Assembly: GCA_947034885.2 (NCBI GenBank)
Contig: OX344758.2
Location: forward strand, 11,931,067-11,995,066
Source of the DNA: Thuidium tamariscinum
Lineage: Eukaryota > Streptophyta > Bryopsida > Hypnales > Thuidiaceae
DNA length: 64,000 nucleotides
Direction: 5' to 3'
Shown here: positions 12,362-32,535 of the stretch, piece by piece
Layout: each line of letters opens with the position of its first letter
Numbering within the stretch: position 1 is the first letter of the stretch
Position numbers and translations under genes: made by a program
The notes under the pieces: model-generated
What the model saw: only the letters and a program-made list of their open reading frames with translations
Told to the model about the DNA's origin: nothing
The model's database searches: none

Positions 12362-13269
12362 ATATAGGAGCATAGCCTTGCCCATATGAGGTACCTTGTA
12401 TTAATTACTTCTTCAAATAGTAGTACATTCAATGATTACTTCAGTGCTATGAAAATTCATTTTGAAAACCATACCTATCCACAAACTAAAATTCCTCATA
12501 ACTTTTGACTCCTTAATCCAAATGGAATGATTCAAAGCTCCTAATGTTTGTATAAACCTAAAGAATAAATTTGAAATTTCACTTTTAAGAAAATATTTTT
12601 TTAAAGAAGATTTTTTTAGCTGCCCATTTGCCCGCCAAGTAAAGAAAACAACATATCATGCTATATAACTTTTTAATCACAAAGTCAAAAGTTATGAAAA
12701 TTATAGGGCCTTAAAGCTATTCTTTGAGCACATCTTGTGTTAAAATTTCAAAGAAAAAAAACTAAAACTCCATTCATAGTGAGTTGTCCAAAATCATTAT
12801 GTTGCCAAAAAACACAACTCAGGGCTTTAGGGGTTCAAGCATCTAAAATGACAAAGCTAGCAACATTCATAAACTATCATTAGAGGGGATTTGAGGCCTC
12901 CAAAGGGCTGTTTCGGAGTTGTTCCCCGAAACTGTTCCCGCAACTGCTGGCCGTTGTTAGGCTAGCATTTCTCCCCCCCCAAAAAAAAATTGGGGGTCCT
13001 GAAATATGAAAAAAAAAAACCAAAAAACATTCCAAAAAAGAAAATTATGACGTGGCACTCTCTTGACCACGTAGGATTTTTGTTCACCTGGCAGAAATTG
13101 TGTTCGCGCAATCTAGGAACCCGTAGTCTTCCAATGGCCTCAAAAATCCTCTAATGGCTAAGATATTATACTTTTCCCCCAAATCTAGGGGGCCTAAACA
13201 ATAGAGCCTAAATTGAAGATTTTGCATGGACTTAAAGAATGGATTCTTTGTTCTTGAATACATATATTG
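12362..13269. other. AT-rich spacer without a gene
   Basis: Nothing gene-like. At about 12971-12997 a C-run, an A-run and a G-run form a small potential hairpin (CCCCCAAAAAAAAATTGGGGG type). Confidence 0.5.
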
Positions 13270-15875
<2,606 letters not shown>

Positions 15876-15904
15876 ATCCGGCATATATCCGGCATATACC
15901 CGGC
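15876..15904. repeat. Short direct repeat upstream of UGPase
   Basis: ATCCGGCATAT occurs twice in tandem and is followed by a shortened ACCCGGCA copy. It lies about 220-245 bases upstream of the start codon, so it could be a promoter element, but I recognise no factor site. Confidence 0.5.
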
Positions 15905-16121
15905 ACGCAAGGCAAGCCAGCCACCCGAAGCTCGGGCCCGGTGCTGTGATCGCCGTCGCCGTGTCTGTGGCACAGAGCCGGTGACGCCATAGCCAAAAGC
16001 CTGGAGCTCTCCCTCCCCTACAGCCTCATTTTTTTCCCTCTCATCACAGCAACATCTTCTCATCAGGCTCTCAGACCTCCTCAACCCGAATTCTTCTGCT
16101 CCTTCGCCTTCCGCTTCCGCA

Positions 16122-21046
<4,925 letters not shown>

Positions 21047-21059
21047 AGAATATAATCAT

Positions 21060-21172
21060 GTAAGATCTACTACACTAAACTCTGCCATTTTTTATCTGTG
21101 TCGAATGAATCATTTCTTCTGTGCAATGCTGTCAGTATTAGCACTGACCCCTTATTTGATGTTGACTTGCAG
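21060..21172 (+). other. Possible intron in the UGPase 3' UTR
   Basis: Fourteen bases after the stop codon there is a good donor (AT/GTAAGA), and a good acceptor (GACTTGCAG) ends at 21172. The pattern matches the gene's other short introns. An intron this close after the stop (under 50 nt) would not be expected to trigger nonsense-mediated decay. Inference from splice motifs only. Confidence 0.45.
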
Positions 21173-21249
21173 AAAGTAATAGCTGCAGTTACTTGCACCG
21201 ACTTGTAAGCCTCACAGGTTCAGGAGGGCATATGAGCCTGGGGACTGTT

Positions 21250-23487
21250 TTAGTCAGTGTACCGGTATCTACGTTTGTGGTTTTGGTGTTGTGATTTCTC
21301 ATTTTAGATTCCGTTAGTCTGTCTTGGCTAGTTATGCAGGGCATGACTTGGAGCATAGTTGTGACGATCAACTGCGACAATTACTTTCAATATGAGCTCA
21401 TTTTTGCCGTATCTGATAGGTTTGGAATGGATGCTGGCGTTGAAGTTTACCGGGACCTTGATTTAATGGAGCCTGCTAGAGTTTGGCCCGGCATGCAAAT
21501 TGAGAATCCCATCACAAACTTAACGAAAGTATGCGTAGGCGTACAGTAACGGTCAAGAAGTATACCGGTAGACAATAAGCGTTTCATAGCTCAATTTATC
21601 TTGAAACCAAAAATTGCAAAATGGCACTGAATCCTCAAGTACTTATCAGATCACAAACTCTAAAGTACATTGGAAAGATCTTCATTTTCAAGATATAATG
21701 CATTTTTACATTGAAAATTTGGACAAAACATTAGTACATTATTTACCTTTTTCTTGCCTTCATTTAGTTGTCTATTATCCCTCGGTAGCAATTGCAATGT
21801 GCATTTTGTGAAGCATGGTGATAATGTGAACATTGATGGTATTTCTAAAGAGGAGATTAGTAATTATACATCATTTTGGGATGATGTGATCACTCATGAT
21901 AGGCTAGTAATGTCTTTTTAGTTTCACATGATGGATTAGGAAAGATTCTGAAATTTGAAGGGGGCTTTGATTTAGAATGTGCATTTCACTTTACTTTTTA
22001 TATATATTCAAAATAGGATAAGCTTATGATCTATTGAAATTTTTAGTAATTATTTTTTTTCTACATCTATGTATGAATTGAATTTTAAAAAATGAAATTA
22101 AAATTAGTCTTAACATGGTTTTATGTATTTTATGAGTTATTAAAATTACTTATTTATGGGATAATTGAAAAGAATCATTCAAACTATTTTGACACACTTT
22201 ATGTATTCTAACTTTTGAAATTCACATTTAAGTAGCCTTTCTAAAAAGTACATTATATTTTTAAAAAGTCAACCAAGATAACATCTAAGATATTCTAAAT
22301 AAGAATTTGAACATCGTTCCTAATATTGAACTATCAAAGGGTTTGTTGAATCTCTAAAGATTTGGGCAAGATTCTATTAGATTGGTTTTTAAACCAAATT
22401 ATAATTATCAAGTGCAATAACTTTATCTTCTATAGAGATTTATTTAGACTTCATTCTTAAATCACATCTTGTATAAGACAAAATAATCATTTTTTAAAGT
22501 AGGTACACCCAAAAGCACACTATTTCTAAAAGTGCCATCTACAATTAGTGTACATTTTCAAATTCAGTGATGTAAGCAAACTCTAGGTGGTGCTTTTAGA
22601 AACAAACTTTGACCTTTAATAACTTTTGTATCTTGTATCCAAATGCTACATTTTTTGTGTGTTGGAACGTACTTTTACTTACCAACAAGATTGTATGAAA
22701 ATTTGAACAACCTAATAACAATAACTAGGTACAATCTAAATAAGTAACACTTTAGGATGTATCCACTTTAAATCATTAAAAAATCACCCTTCATTTAGCC
22801 CCACTTTCAATCCTTGTTCTTGATTGTTTATGATATTCTACTTGAACTTGTATCCTTTTTGGAAGAATAACATGACATGATTCCATCAATTTAATCTAAA
22901 TCACATTGACTTAACTTCACCCTATATTGATTTTTTTGTGTCAACATCATAAAAAGATGCACCATCATTTTAGATTTGAAATTGAGTTTTTTGCATCAAC
23001 ATCATAGAAAGATGCACCATCATTTTAGTTTCAAAATGGAGGTGTACGACAAACGAGGGAGATCTTTCATAACATTTCAAATCCATTCACAAATGCTCCC
23101 GAGGCCCATCCAAAGTAGGGAAATTATTCTTTCCAGAGCATACACCAGTACTGACAGACCTGTAACTCTTTATTGCGATTTATACAAAGCATGCAAGTTT
23201 TGAGATCAAGCTACATCAGTAAGCAATTTTTAAAATATTTTAGGCAGTGTCAAAGTTCGTGGCATGTACTTACATTCTGAACATTGCCTTCACATGTTCA
23301 TAGATAATTCCAAACTAAGAAGATTAACAACAAATTTACTGGACTCTTGTACATAGCTGCGCACCGCACTGTATCTGGTTCGGGTTATTTCGAGCTCACA
23401 ATCAAGGACTACGAGTAGATAGCAGCCTGGTGATGCATCACTCTATACGACTCACCACACAACTAGGAACTCGTGGAGAAACTGCTT
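21250..23487. other. UGPase 3' end and AT-rich spacer
   Basis: The first few hundred bases probably hold the UGPase 3' UTR. Around 21787-21921 one frame stays open with coding-like text (NIDGISKEEISNYTSFWDDV) and ends in TAG; it is short, unrecognised, and may be a decayed fragment. From about 21950 to 22950 the DNA is AT-rich with nothing visible. A near-duplicate of about 40 bp (containing CATCAACATCATA.AAAGATGCACCATCATTTTAG-type text) occurs at about 22940 and 22995. Confidence 0.4.
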
Positions 23488-24993
23488 CTAATCACCTTCA
23501 TCCCCAGCTTCGCGACCGCTTTCTTTATTCATTCCCTCTTGAATCTGCTTAACAGCGTTCACTCCCCGAGGATTATGAAGTCGAGGAAGCTGAGAAAAGC
23601 GGGCCTGGTTCACTTCAGGAGTAGCACTTTCCACCTGATTTTCGGAGACAGGTTCCGCATTCGCTCCTTCCACGGAGCTTGATACACTAACCCCCCTCGG
23701 ATCATGCAAGTGCGATGGAAGGTGAGAAAACCTCGGTATGTTGTCGTCACCCTGAAATGTGTTGCTGGGATCTTCTTGTACCGATTCACCTTCTGCGGGA
23801 ACAGGATTTGAAGTTCTCGCTCCTTGTTGAGAAAGCCCTACTCCTCTGGGATTGCGTAGTTGCATGGGGAGGTGCGTGAAGGTTGGTTTCGCGTCATTGG
23901 CACTCGCTTCTACTCCGTCGTTAAGCTGCCGTTCGTACACATGAAGATGGCGTCAGATTATAACAATGAGGGACTTTCACTACGATGCTATATAGGTCTG
24001 CATCCCGACTTGCTTTAATATCGTGCACGCATGTCAAAATAGAGAGAGAAACAGCGTGTGACTGCAAGACAAGTGCTGTATACATCACAGAAAGGCAGAG
24101 CCAATTATATGAAAAATCGACTCTAGCGTATTTCAGTGCACAATGAAGTTTAACTCCGCGTCAGTTACGACCATTTCGAACTACCATTCTTTCATAAGAC
24201 GAGCATATTATACAGGTTAATAATAGAGTTGGATTTATTCTAGTTGATTTCGATGACACAGAAAATTGAAGGCCCAGTTTGATAGTTTGCCAGCTAATAT
24301 ATCACCAGTACTCACCAGTACTCACCAGAATTATCATTAATGCAAAACACAGAGCAACCGTGACTTTGTTTTTAAGAATGTTCATCTGCCAACAAGACGT
24401 AAACACCTTTGGTCAGTACTACCAGGATTAATAATTTGTTAGAAACTACATGCCCTCTATCGAAATAGATATACGAGAAATTAAAAATAATCTTAGAGTC
24501 TGCGGACGGTGTCGCATGTACACGAAGAAGAGGTCGTGAGAAGAGAAATGACGGACTCTCGTGCTAGCTCTCGCTATTCGTTCCAGGTCAATTTTATAAA
24601 GCTCGGCTCATTTGATCCTCACATCAGAATAGCTCGCCATATCAACCCCCTTGAGCATGACAAAATGAGCGCTGCTATTGAAGAGATAAAATGGCAAAAA
24701 ATATCCTCAAAATTCTGCATCCTTAAATCCTGGAACGCTCTCAAAGAAGTGAAATTAAAATTCCCTGCGTGAAGCTACATTCTAAACGCGACCTCGCATC
24801 GTGTACGACATTGCTTAAGCACAGTTGCCTACCCGGTTCCTTCAAACCCTAAGCAAGCGTCCAGAGAGAAGTATGCGCACAATATAAAATGTTTCAGTAT
24901 TGCGAAGCTTCCATAGAAGAGCAGCGAAAGCAAGAATGAAATATCACTAACCTGGCCGACACCTGACACTGGTGCGTTTCCATCGGACGCCAT
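23488..24993 (-). CDS. Unrecognised protein with three LP..L.(N/D)PRGV repeats
   Basis: Two coding exons on the minus strand, 24993-24952 (MASDGNAPVSGVGQ) and 23925-23488, join at phase 0 with a GT donor and an ACGGCAG acceptor. The product is 159 residues. It carries three copies of a short motif: FTHLPMQLRNPRGV at 30-43, FSHLPSHLHDPRGV at 80-93, and FSQLPRLHNPRGV at 124-136, the last one residue shorter. The linkers are about 36 and 30 residues, rich in E, S, N, Q and A, and look disordered. There is no signal peptide or membrane segment; the C-terminus is acidic. I do not recognise the family. Conservation of the three motifs amid variable linkers supports a real protein in which PRGV boxes are binding sites or modification sites. 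More exons could hide in the 1-kb intron, though I found no further PRGV box there. Confidence 0.7.
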
Positions 24994-24995
24994 AC

Positions 24996-25497
24996 CTACA
25001 GCATCGAGGCAACAAAACCTGATACAACGTTAGCACAAGGTGAACTTCTAACAGAATTTCGTCACTGAAATCTTAGCTAACCATAAATTGACACAGAAGG
25101 TAACTAATTACGCCGCGGTGCTCGCAAAGCTAAGCCCGAACTTATGCATATTCAGGAAAAAGACGGTGCCACTGACCGCCATCAATACGTATTGCATCAC
25201 AGCAACTGTTGCACTTTCACAGCCAGAAATTGGTACTGTTCCTCACTAAACATCCTAACTAAACACACAACATAAGAATCTAAAAAAGAGTTAGAAGTCT
25301 AATATCCAAAACCTTCATAATAGATTTAACCTTTAAACGTCAACTAAATTTAAGAGGACAGCAACTTCCTCAGCGTGTAGCTAGGAACCAGCAATGAAGG
25401 CAAAGCGAGAGTGCATCTTTTTTTAATTAAGTCAGGCTTGCAATTAACAGTCATAACTTACTCCACAGCATCCAAAATTGAGAGAAGAAAATCTCAC
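24996..25497 (-). other. Possible 5' UTR intron of the PRGV-repeat gene
   Basis: On the minus strand a CCG/GTGAGAT donor lies at 25497 and a GATGCTGTAG acceptor ends at 24996, two bases upstream of the ATG at 24993. This would place a noncoding first exon above 25497. Inference from splice motifs and the drop in composition between the two sites. Confidence 0.35.
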
Positions 25498-25509
25498 CGG
25501 ATGTAGAAT

Positions 25510-27299
25510 CAACGCCGCAAATGTTTAAAGCTCTTGCGAAACCTCAAAACACAATCTCAACGGAAGCGTTCAATCGTACGCAAACTCTGCTGCAGCATAA
25601 GAAGCTTGAGCGTGCTCTACAATAGCCTCAACGGGACGAGGGAGAGCTGCCTTTCTACGAATGCAAGACCTAATATGTGCTTCCTCAGTACATCTACGTT
25701 CGCATTTTTGTCATTTCAGGGGGGGTATGCAAAGAAGATCAGATGTAGATTTGCGAAGAATCTGAATCTTACCTAGATGTTAGAAAAGCTGTCGGTTTCT
25801 GGTTCTTCCAGGTGGCACTCTTCCAAAGGGCTTTTGTACTACAGCGCCTTATTATTGCACGTCTTTATAGATAGACGAACCTCATTCGCAACCTTTTGGG
25901 ATATTTTTGTAGTGCAGCAAACTCTAAATGATTGGAATTCACTAAAAAAAATTCAAAAAACTCATCATGCATCCATACAGTGGAAACACCCAATACCGTC
26001 CATTTAAGGAATTCAGCATAGTTGGAGGCATCTTTTTCTTAAAATGATATTTTTCTAGTATTACCGAGTGAAAATCATGAATATTAAAAAAAAATTAAAA
26101 TTTTCGGAATCAGTATGTAATTTCTATAAGTTTACAAAGTGTTGGCTCCCTAGACCACTCGAACCATCCTATAGGTGTACCTTTAATTGAATACCTATTG
26201 AAATCAGCTGTTAGTGAATGAAAACTATACATGTGTCTTACAATTGCGTCAGCAAATTAGAATTAAACATTTGTGAAACACTTTAATGAATACTTATGGA
26301 TAGATTTAGTGGTACTCTAGGGTCCAGGAATAGGTACAGGGACGGAAATGGGTGTTTCTCCCTTATACACAAATGCACATTAAGAAAATAAACTTGAATC
26401 AAGTGTTTGAGTAAAATTTTAATTAACTTTATAAATCAATGTTGCACCTTTGGCCCCTCTTGCCTTATTCTATTTGGGGATTGAAGAGGGGAAAAAAAAA
26501 AGTTTTGTCATGGATTTTTCTATTCTTTGTAAAAAGATTTCAAGACAATTATTGATAATATTTTTTTTAATGATAATGAAACTATTTGTCTTTTCTTAAA
26601 ATTTGACATTAAGTAGAGGTCAACACCAATAATGCTAGTGTGTGAGCATGAACATGCAAGCATGTGGGCTTCTAATATGTATATCAGTAGATATACTATC
26701 ACCTTTGAAGGTCTTTATAGTAAAAATATCTATAATAAAGGTACCTGTAGTATAAATATATTCTTATCATAATAGGTTTCTATAGTATAAGCACCTATAT
26801 TATAAGTGCATCATCTTTGAGGTTCATAAGCTCACACTTCTATGCTCACATACTAGCAACCATGAGGTCAACATATTTAAAATAGGGATGAAAAAGGAAT
26901 ATTTAGAGGACAGATTAGATGCTCTTTGACAGAACAAAAATGATCCAAGAACAGAACAAGGTCCTTCTATCTTACCAAGAACTATCTACATTTATTCATC
27001 AAACATCTTTAACTAAAGCAAGAATCATGATTCAATTTTTTTTTGGGATGTTCTCTATTTTCAAGATTAGAAAGTGTATGCATTGTGAAGAATTGGTTCC
27101 AAGGTAACCACTCATAATTTTAGTTTTTCAATTAGAGCAAGATTTATGATTCATATCTTTTATTTTTTATGATTTTTTTAACCTTTTGAGATTGTAAGGG
27201 ATTACTTTGTAAAGAATTGCTTCCAAAGCTTCTACTTCTACTTAAATTTTTTTAATTAGAGTATTTTCTCAAATTAAATAACTTCAAGCATAAATGGAC
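25510..27299. other. Upstream region of the PRGV-repeat gene, then AT-rich spacer
   Basis: About 25510-25850 is GC-richer and would contain the promoter or noncoding exon of the minus-strand gene. A plus-strand frame at 25534-25776 has no recognisable domain. From about 25950 the DNA is AT-rich, with an imperfect repeat of 'CTATAGTATAA' text near 26715-26805. No gene seen. Confidence 0.45.
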
Positions 27300-28560
27300 A
27301 GTTTGAAAGCAATTTTTCAATAGGCATACCCCTAATAGTCTCAAAGGATGGTCAAAACCTAAATTTCTTTTCAAAAATTGAATGATAAATTTTGTTCCAT
27401 TTGAAAAACTTGAAGTATGAGTGAATGCTTTGAATGCAATTCTTCACAATGCACACACTTCCTAGTCTCAAAGGGTGAAAAAAATCCAAAATATTTCTTC
27501 CCTCATAAAAATTGAATCATGGATCTTACAAAAAAATCTAATAAAAAAAATTTATTGTAAAAATGAAAATCCTAAACAATGAGTATCAAATTACATATCA
27601 TTTTGATTTTTAACCCCTAAAGGCTCAAGGCCATTTTTCTATCAAAAAACACTCAAAACTGCCATTTTTGCTGCGTTCATCCAAAAAAACAAAAAAAAAT
27701 GTTTTCATAAAATCTAACTGTAGGATCTTGTAATGTGTTTGTTTGAGATCATGTGGTAAAAATTTCATGAAATTTGACCATATAGATTGGAAGATATGAG
27801 CATTCAAAGTTAGAAAACATAGTTTTTTTAAACACTATCCTGCAATTTCAGATGACTTTGATTTCCATTTGTTGAATTTTTTTACACTATGGACTTTGAA
27901 TTAAAAAAAATATGTCTTTACGAATTGAGTTGAAAGTCTAGGAAAAAAAAAATTTTAAGTGTTTGATTTTCATTGTTTAAAAAATTATTAAGTAGAGGTA
28001 GGTTCAAGATTGAAAAAAAAATTAAATTGTTAATAGCTCTAAAATGGAATTGAAACACAATAATACCAATAGTGAGATTGTTCTAGCAAGAAAATTTAAC
28101 CATTTCAAGCATTTTCTTAAAATGTAAAAATTGCATTCAGAAATGAATCCTGTAAGTTATTTTTTCAAGAAGATGCTCAAATTACCCCCATTGAAACAAG
28201 ATTGTTCATCTTTCACATAACTAATGCAAATGGAATGAATCAAAGCTTCACATGTAGACAAAAATATGATCTATAAGAAAAAAATTTATTTAATTTCAAT
28301 TTTTTGTGGATTTATTTTTCTACCCACCAAGTTAAAATTTGAGCTTTTTGTGGTATAACTTTTGCTCCTAGGCACCAATTGAAATAAAAATTATATTTCC
28401 ACAAAGCTAATCAGTTTTACTATCTTATGAAAAAGTCTTAAAAAAATTCACTAAAAATTGAGGTCATCAAAACCTACCCGAACTCCAAATTATCCCCCAA
28501 GGGGACAATAGGCTTTTAGGGGTTAAAGGCAAAAATCTATGATTTTCAATACATTAAAAA
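27300..28560. repeat. Dispersed repeat, copy 2
   Basis: Resembles 13270-14830 in the same order: 'GATGACTTTGATTTCCATT' near 27850, 'ACACTATGGACTTTGAATT' near 27885, 'GTTGAAAGTCTA' near 27930 and 'TTAATAGCTCTAAAATGG' near 28028. Diverged, with no open frame. The class is unknown. Confidence 0.55.
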
Positions 28561-30239
28561 ATAAAAGTTGTATGATGATTTCATATAGGTATATTTATTT
28601 TTATTCAAATATTTAAGCTTATTTAAGTTGAAATTTTCTTAAATGTATTAGAAAATATATCAAAAACTTAAAGTTGTGCATCTATATATTTAATATTCAT
28701 GAATTATAATTCTATGCATTTTTGTTTTATTAGAAATTTCAATTTCAATTTTGGTATTCACCAACTTCTTGAAGAACTAAAATTTTGATTTTCATAAAAT
28801 AATTTATTGAAAATAAGAAATTCATTTTATTATGTACAAGAATTAGAACAATAATTTATAGCAAAAGATGTTTGTATAGAGGTTCATATTATGTATATTC
28901 TAAAGAGGATTATAGCTGCAATAGTTTACATATCACTATTTGAAAGTTGTAATCTTAATTTCTTATAGCAATTTCAACATTGATATTTGAAAAAATAAAA
29001 AAATATACAAGTATAGTTAATATAAATAAGTGTGTATATAAATATATAAGTACATCTAATGTAATATAATATAAAAGATAAAGATTTGATTTTAACAACA
29101 AAAAAGTAGAAACAACCAATCTAAAGTAAAAATAAAACTAGGAAGAAGCTCTTAGATACCCCTTCAACGAGACCTATAGTGTTGAAAAGTCAACAAGATT
29201 AGAAATCAACAAAAAAACTTAGTCAACAACAAGATTGGAAACTATGTCAATGAATAATGGTAGTTTTTGTAAAGCATCAAGACATGTATGGATAGGGAAG
29301 TAGTCTAATGTACCATTTTTCTATGTGGTGGGCACGCCACATGCAGTTCTCTATTCTCATTTTTCAATGAAAGACTAGAGATGCTCTATAAGGACTATCC
29401 TAAACCAAAGTCAAGCACAAAAAACAAGTCACAAAAAGAATGCTCTTAAAAGAATCTAAACAACGTGAAATGTGAGAGGGCTCACAAAGATGGCAACCAA
29501 GCTATTTGTTTTTACATGGCTAGTTAGATAGAGCTAGGTAGGGCATTATTGGTGGAGGACAAACTAGTAGTCTTTTTTGGGGTTTTTTGGTGAATTTGCC
29601 TACAGGCATAAATTGTGAATTCTATAGTTCTTGAATGGCTATGTTGCAATTTTTATGGGGGGGAAATGCAGCAACAAAACTAAAATTGGAAATTTGGAAT
29701 ACTCATTTGGCAACATTCACATTATTCTATAGTGAAATAATGGCACCATACAAAAGATCATTAAGGGAGAATTGAACCTCCAAAGAGACCGCTTTGTAAT
29801 GCAATAGATTAGGTGGGAAGAGCCTTTTTCAACTTACTAATTGGGCCAAGAATTGCATGTTGAATTCAAAAATTTATCATCATTATCCAATCCATCTCCA
29901 TAGTCTTATAACTATTTGGCAAGAAAGAGCCTTTTTATCTCACTAAATATGCCAAGAATTGCATGATAAACTCAAAAATTGTCATCATTATCTAATCCAT
30001 CTTCCAAATCTCTCAAATCTCATGATGATTCAATCATGAAAGATGGAGAAAACGCCTCCCACAAATATCTACAAGCCAAGTAGATACATGCAATTCTACA
30101 TGGAAGTAGTAATGATGATGTGAGCACTCTCATACTCATTTAATTTGTATTAAAATTAGTAGGAAAACTCAACCTCTTTAACCCCTCAATACCCTAGGGG
30201 CTCAAATAGTGCCCCTCTTGATTATAAAATTAATGGTGG
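28561..30239. other. AT-rich spacer without a gene
   Basis: No gene-like signal. A stretch around 29800-30010 contains two similar lines of text ('GCCAAGAATTGCATG' followed by 'TCAAAAATT.ATCATCATTATC'), about 110 bp apart, an imperfect local duplication. Confidence 0.5.
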
Positions 30240-31430
30240 TGTTCTGGATTTTTGAATCACAGCCTGACAAAGAGGAGTAACCTCAAGGAGGCATCGGGGC
30301 ATGCAATCGGGCAGTGGAGTGAGTACAATAGCACGGGATTCTCACTTGCTGTGAAGAATTGGCACAGACAATAGGGGTTGTCACACCTTCTTTGTTTGAT
30401 GTCCATTTCGTAAATAACCATGAAGTGGCGACTTAGGGTTCACTCATTTATAGTCAAATATTCTTTTCTTGCTAAGCGTTTGCTGCCTCGACTCTTTTCC
30501 TCCCGAGGTGAATAACAAGTGTGAAGAAGCCTTTGCGAGCGAATTTTTTGATCTTGCGCTCCTGCAATTTCACTCTTTTGCCTGCAAATTTAACCTTCCA
30601 TCTTAATTTGACTGCGGTAACCGACTTCATCATCTTTGTCGTGAGAGCTTAGGTATTACCGTCCTACACTCTCGAGGTAAACCCATTCTTTGCATATCGA
30701 TTCTCCCAATTGGACTGTCACAAATGGGGTGTCACACCTTCTCCACCCACCGTCGCTTCCAATTGACCCCTCTTTTGTCTCCTCTACTTTTCATTCTCAA
30801 GAGAATGACGTTGGGTGAAGAAGGTGTGACTACCCCTAGTGAACAAAGTGAAAGGGTGTCGGAAGGCTTGTCCAAAAAATAACCGAACTATAGCCGGTCA
30901 TTGTCCGTTGAGTGGGGAGATTTGGGATTCGCTCAAATGAGGACGACATCCCACAGTTGGTTAGGTGACTGGTGCTGCATCCGCCATGCAAGTCGCCCCA
31001 CTGGCAGTCTCTACCATATTTCTCGAGCAGTCCCCATTCGGCGTGGCATGGTAGGTGCTACTTTTGTTCGATCAATTCCAAATTTGGAGGACCTACTCAG
31101 AACTTGAAGATCTAAATCTCAGCCAATTTTGAAGCCCATCTAACTAGAGTGACTATTGCTGTCATATTAGAGAAGCCGGACGAACCTAAAATCAAGCAAA
31201 TTTTGAATTCTACTTGCCGAAGATCGAAGATTATAAGCTTTAGATCTGTGCGGTGGATCTCCACAAAAAATGGATTTGTAGATTCACCAAAAAGTTCTCT
31301 TTATAATTGAGCGGTGAATTCTCTAGATTCTTCTTATACAATACACGAACACTGTGCCAAGTAAGAGGGTGTTGGAAAAAAGTACTAAATGCTGAAATAG
31401 GCAGGGGCCTTGAGGGGTTAAGGGTTCAAT
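30240..31430. other. GC-richer island of uncertain origin
   Basis: This is less AT-rich than its surroundings but has no long frame. The phrase GGGGT(T)GTCACACCTTCT occurs at about 30376 and 30727, and an inverted GAAGGTGTGACTACCCC at about 30819. A repeat spaced by about 350 bp that starts with TG could be a decayed LTR, but I found no primer-binding site, polypurine tract or retroelement protein, so that is only a possibility. Confidence 0.3.
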
Positions 31431-32535
31431 TTTCCTCTAATGGTTTGGACTTAATTTTTGGCATTAGACTCTCATTTGGAGTAAAATAGTGGCATTGTAA
31501 TAAGTTTGTGAAAGTAAAAAAAGGCACAACTTAATAATCTAAATGCTTACTTACTTCTATTATAATTTGGAAAGAAATTAAACATTAAGCAACACACTTG
31601 CACAAAACAAACAAACACTCTAATGGCAAAATAAGATTGTAATCTACAAACATCAAATCATTAATAATTCAACTTCACAATTTACATCAATATTTCAACT
31701 TAGAAGTAAAAGTTATAGCATGAAGGAGCCCCAAATCAAATAAATGCACCAAACTTGTACAAAATAAAGAAACACTCCAATGGCAAAATGAGAATTATTA
31801 CCATTAAATGTAAACATTTCAATTCAAAAGTTAGGGAGATTACTTACCTTAGATATAAGAAATGAAATAAACCTATATAAAACACAAACACACTGTATTC
31901 GCAAACTAAGAAATTGAAAATAATTAAGTACTCATACCAAAATCTACATTGTTGTATAATCACTACATCATACACATATGAATGCATAAAGGATTTTAAA
32001 TAATATCAAAGTTACAATGGCACAAACAAATCAAACAATAGATACTCTTGAATTAGATATGGTGTGACAAAATGTGGAAGTAAGCAAAGGATTGGCAAAA
32101 ATAGTGATTAAAAATTTGCAATACTTAGCATTCTTCAATGATGAAGGTAAAGACTCTTGCTACAAAGACAAATTGTCACTTACTTAATGGGCCAAACCTG
32201 ACTATGGTGATATTTATAGGGATACATGTGGCAAATTATAGTTGGCTCAAAATATGCAAAGGTCAATTCACTCTAACTTTGTAGAAGCATGCTCTCATTT
32301 CGTGTTGGTGCACCTTAGGCACTTACACATCATTTTTACCTCGAAATTTTCAATAGGATGAAAGCAAAGCAAAAAAATTTGGTGCAATTAGGCGTTTAAA
32401 TGCCCAATTAAAAAACCTTGCAAATTAGCAAGCATGTTTCCAATGAAAGCATGAAGATACTCTAATGTCTAAAAAATGAAGTGAATCATATAAATTTCAC
32501 ATTGACTATATTTAAGATCTGAAGTACCAAAAAAA
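31431..32535. other. AT-rich spacer without a gene
   Basis: No gene. Two loose copies of 'CACTTGCACAAAACAAACAAACACTCTAATGGCAAAAT'-like text lie near 31587 and 31752, about 165 bp apart, so some local duplication has occurred. Confidence 0.5.
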
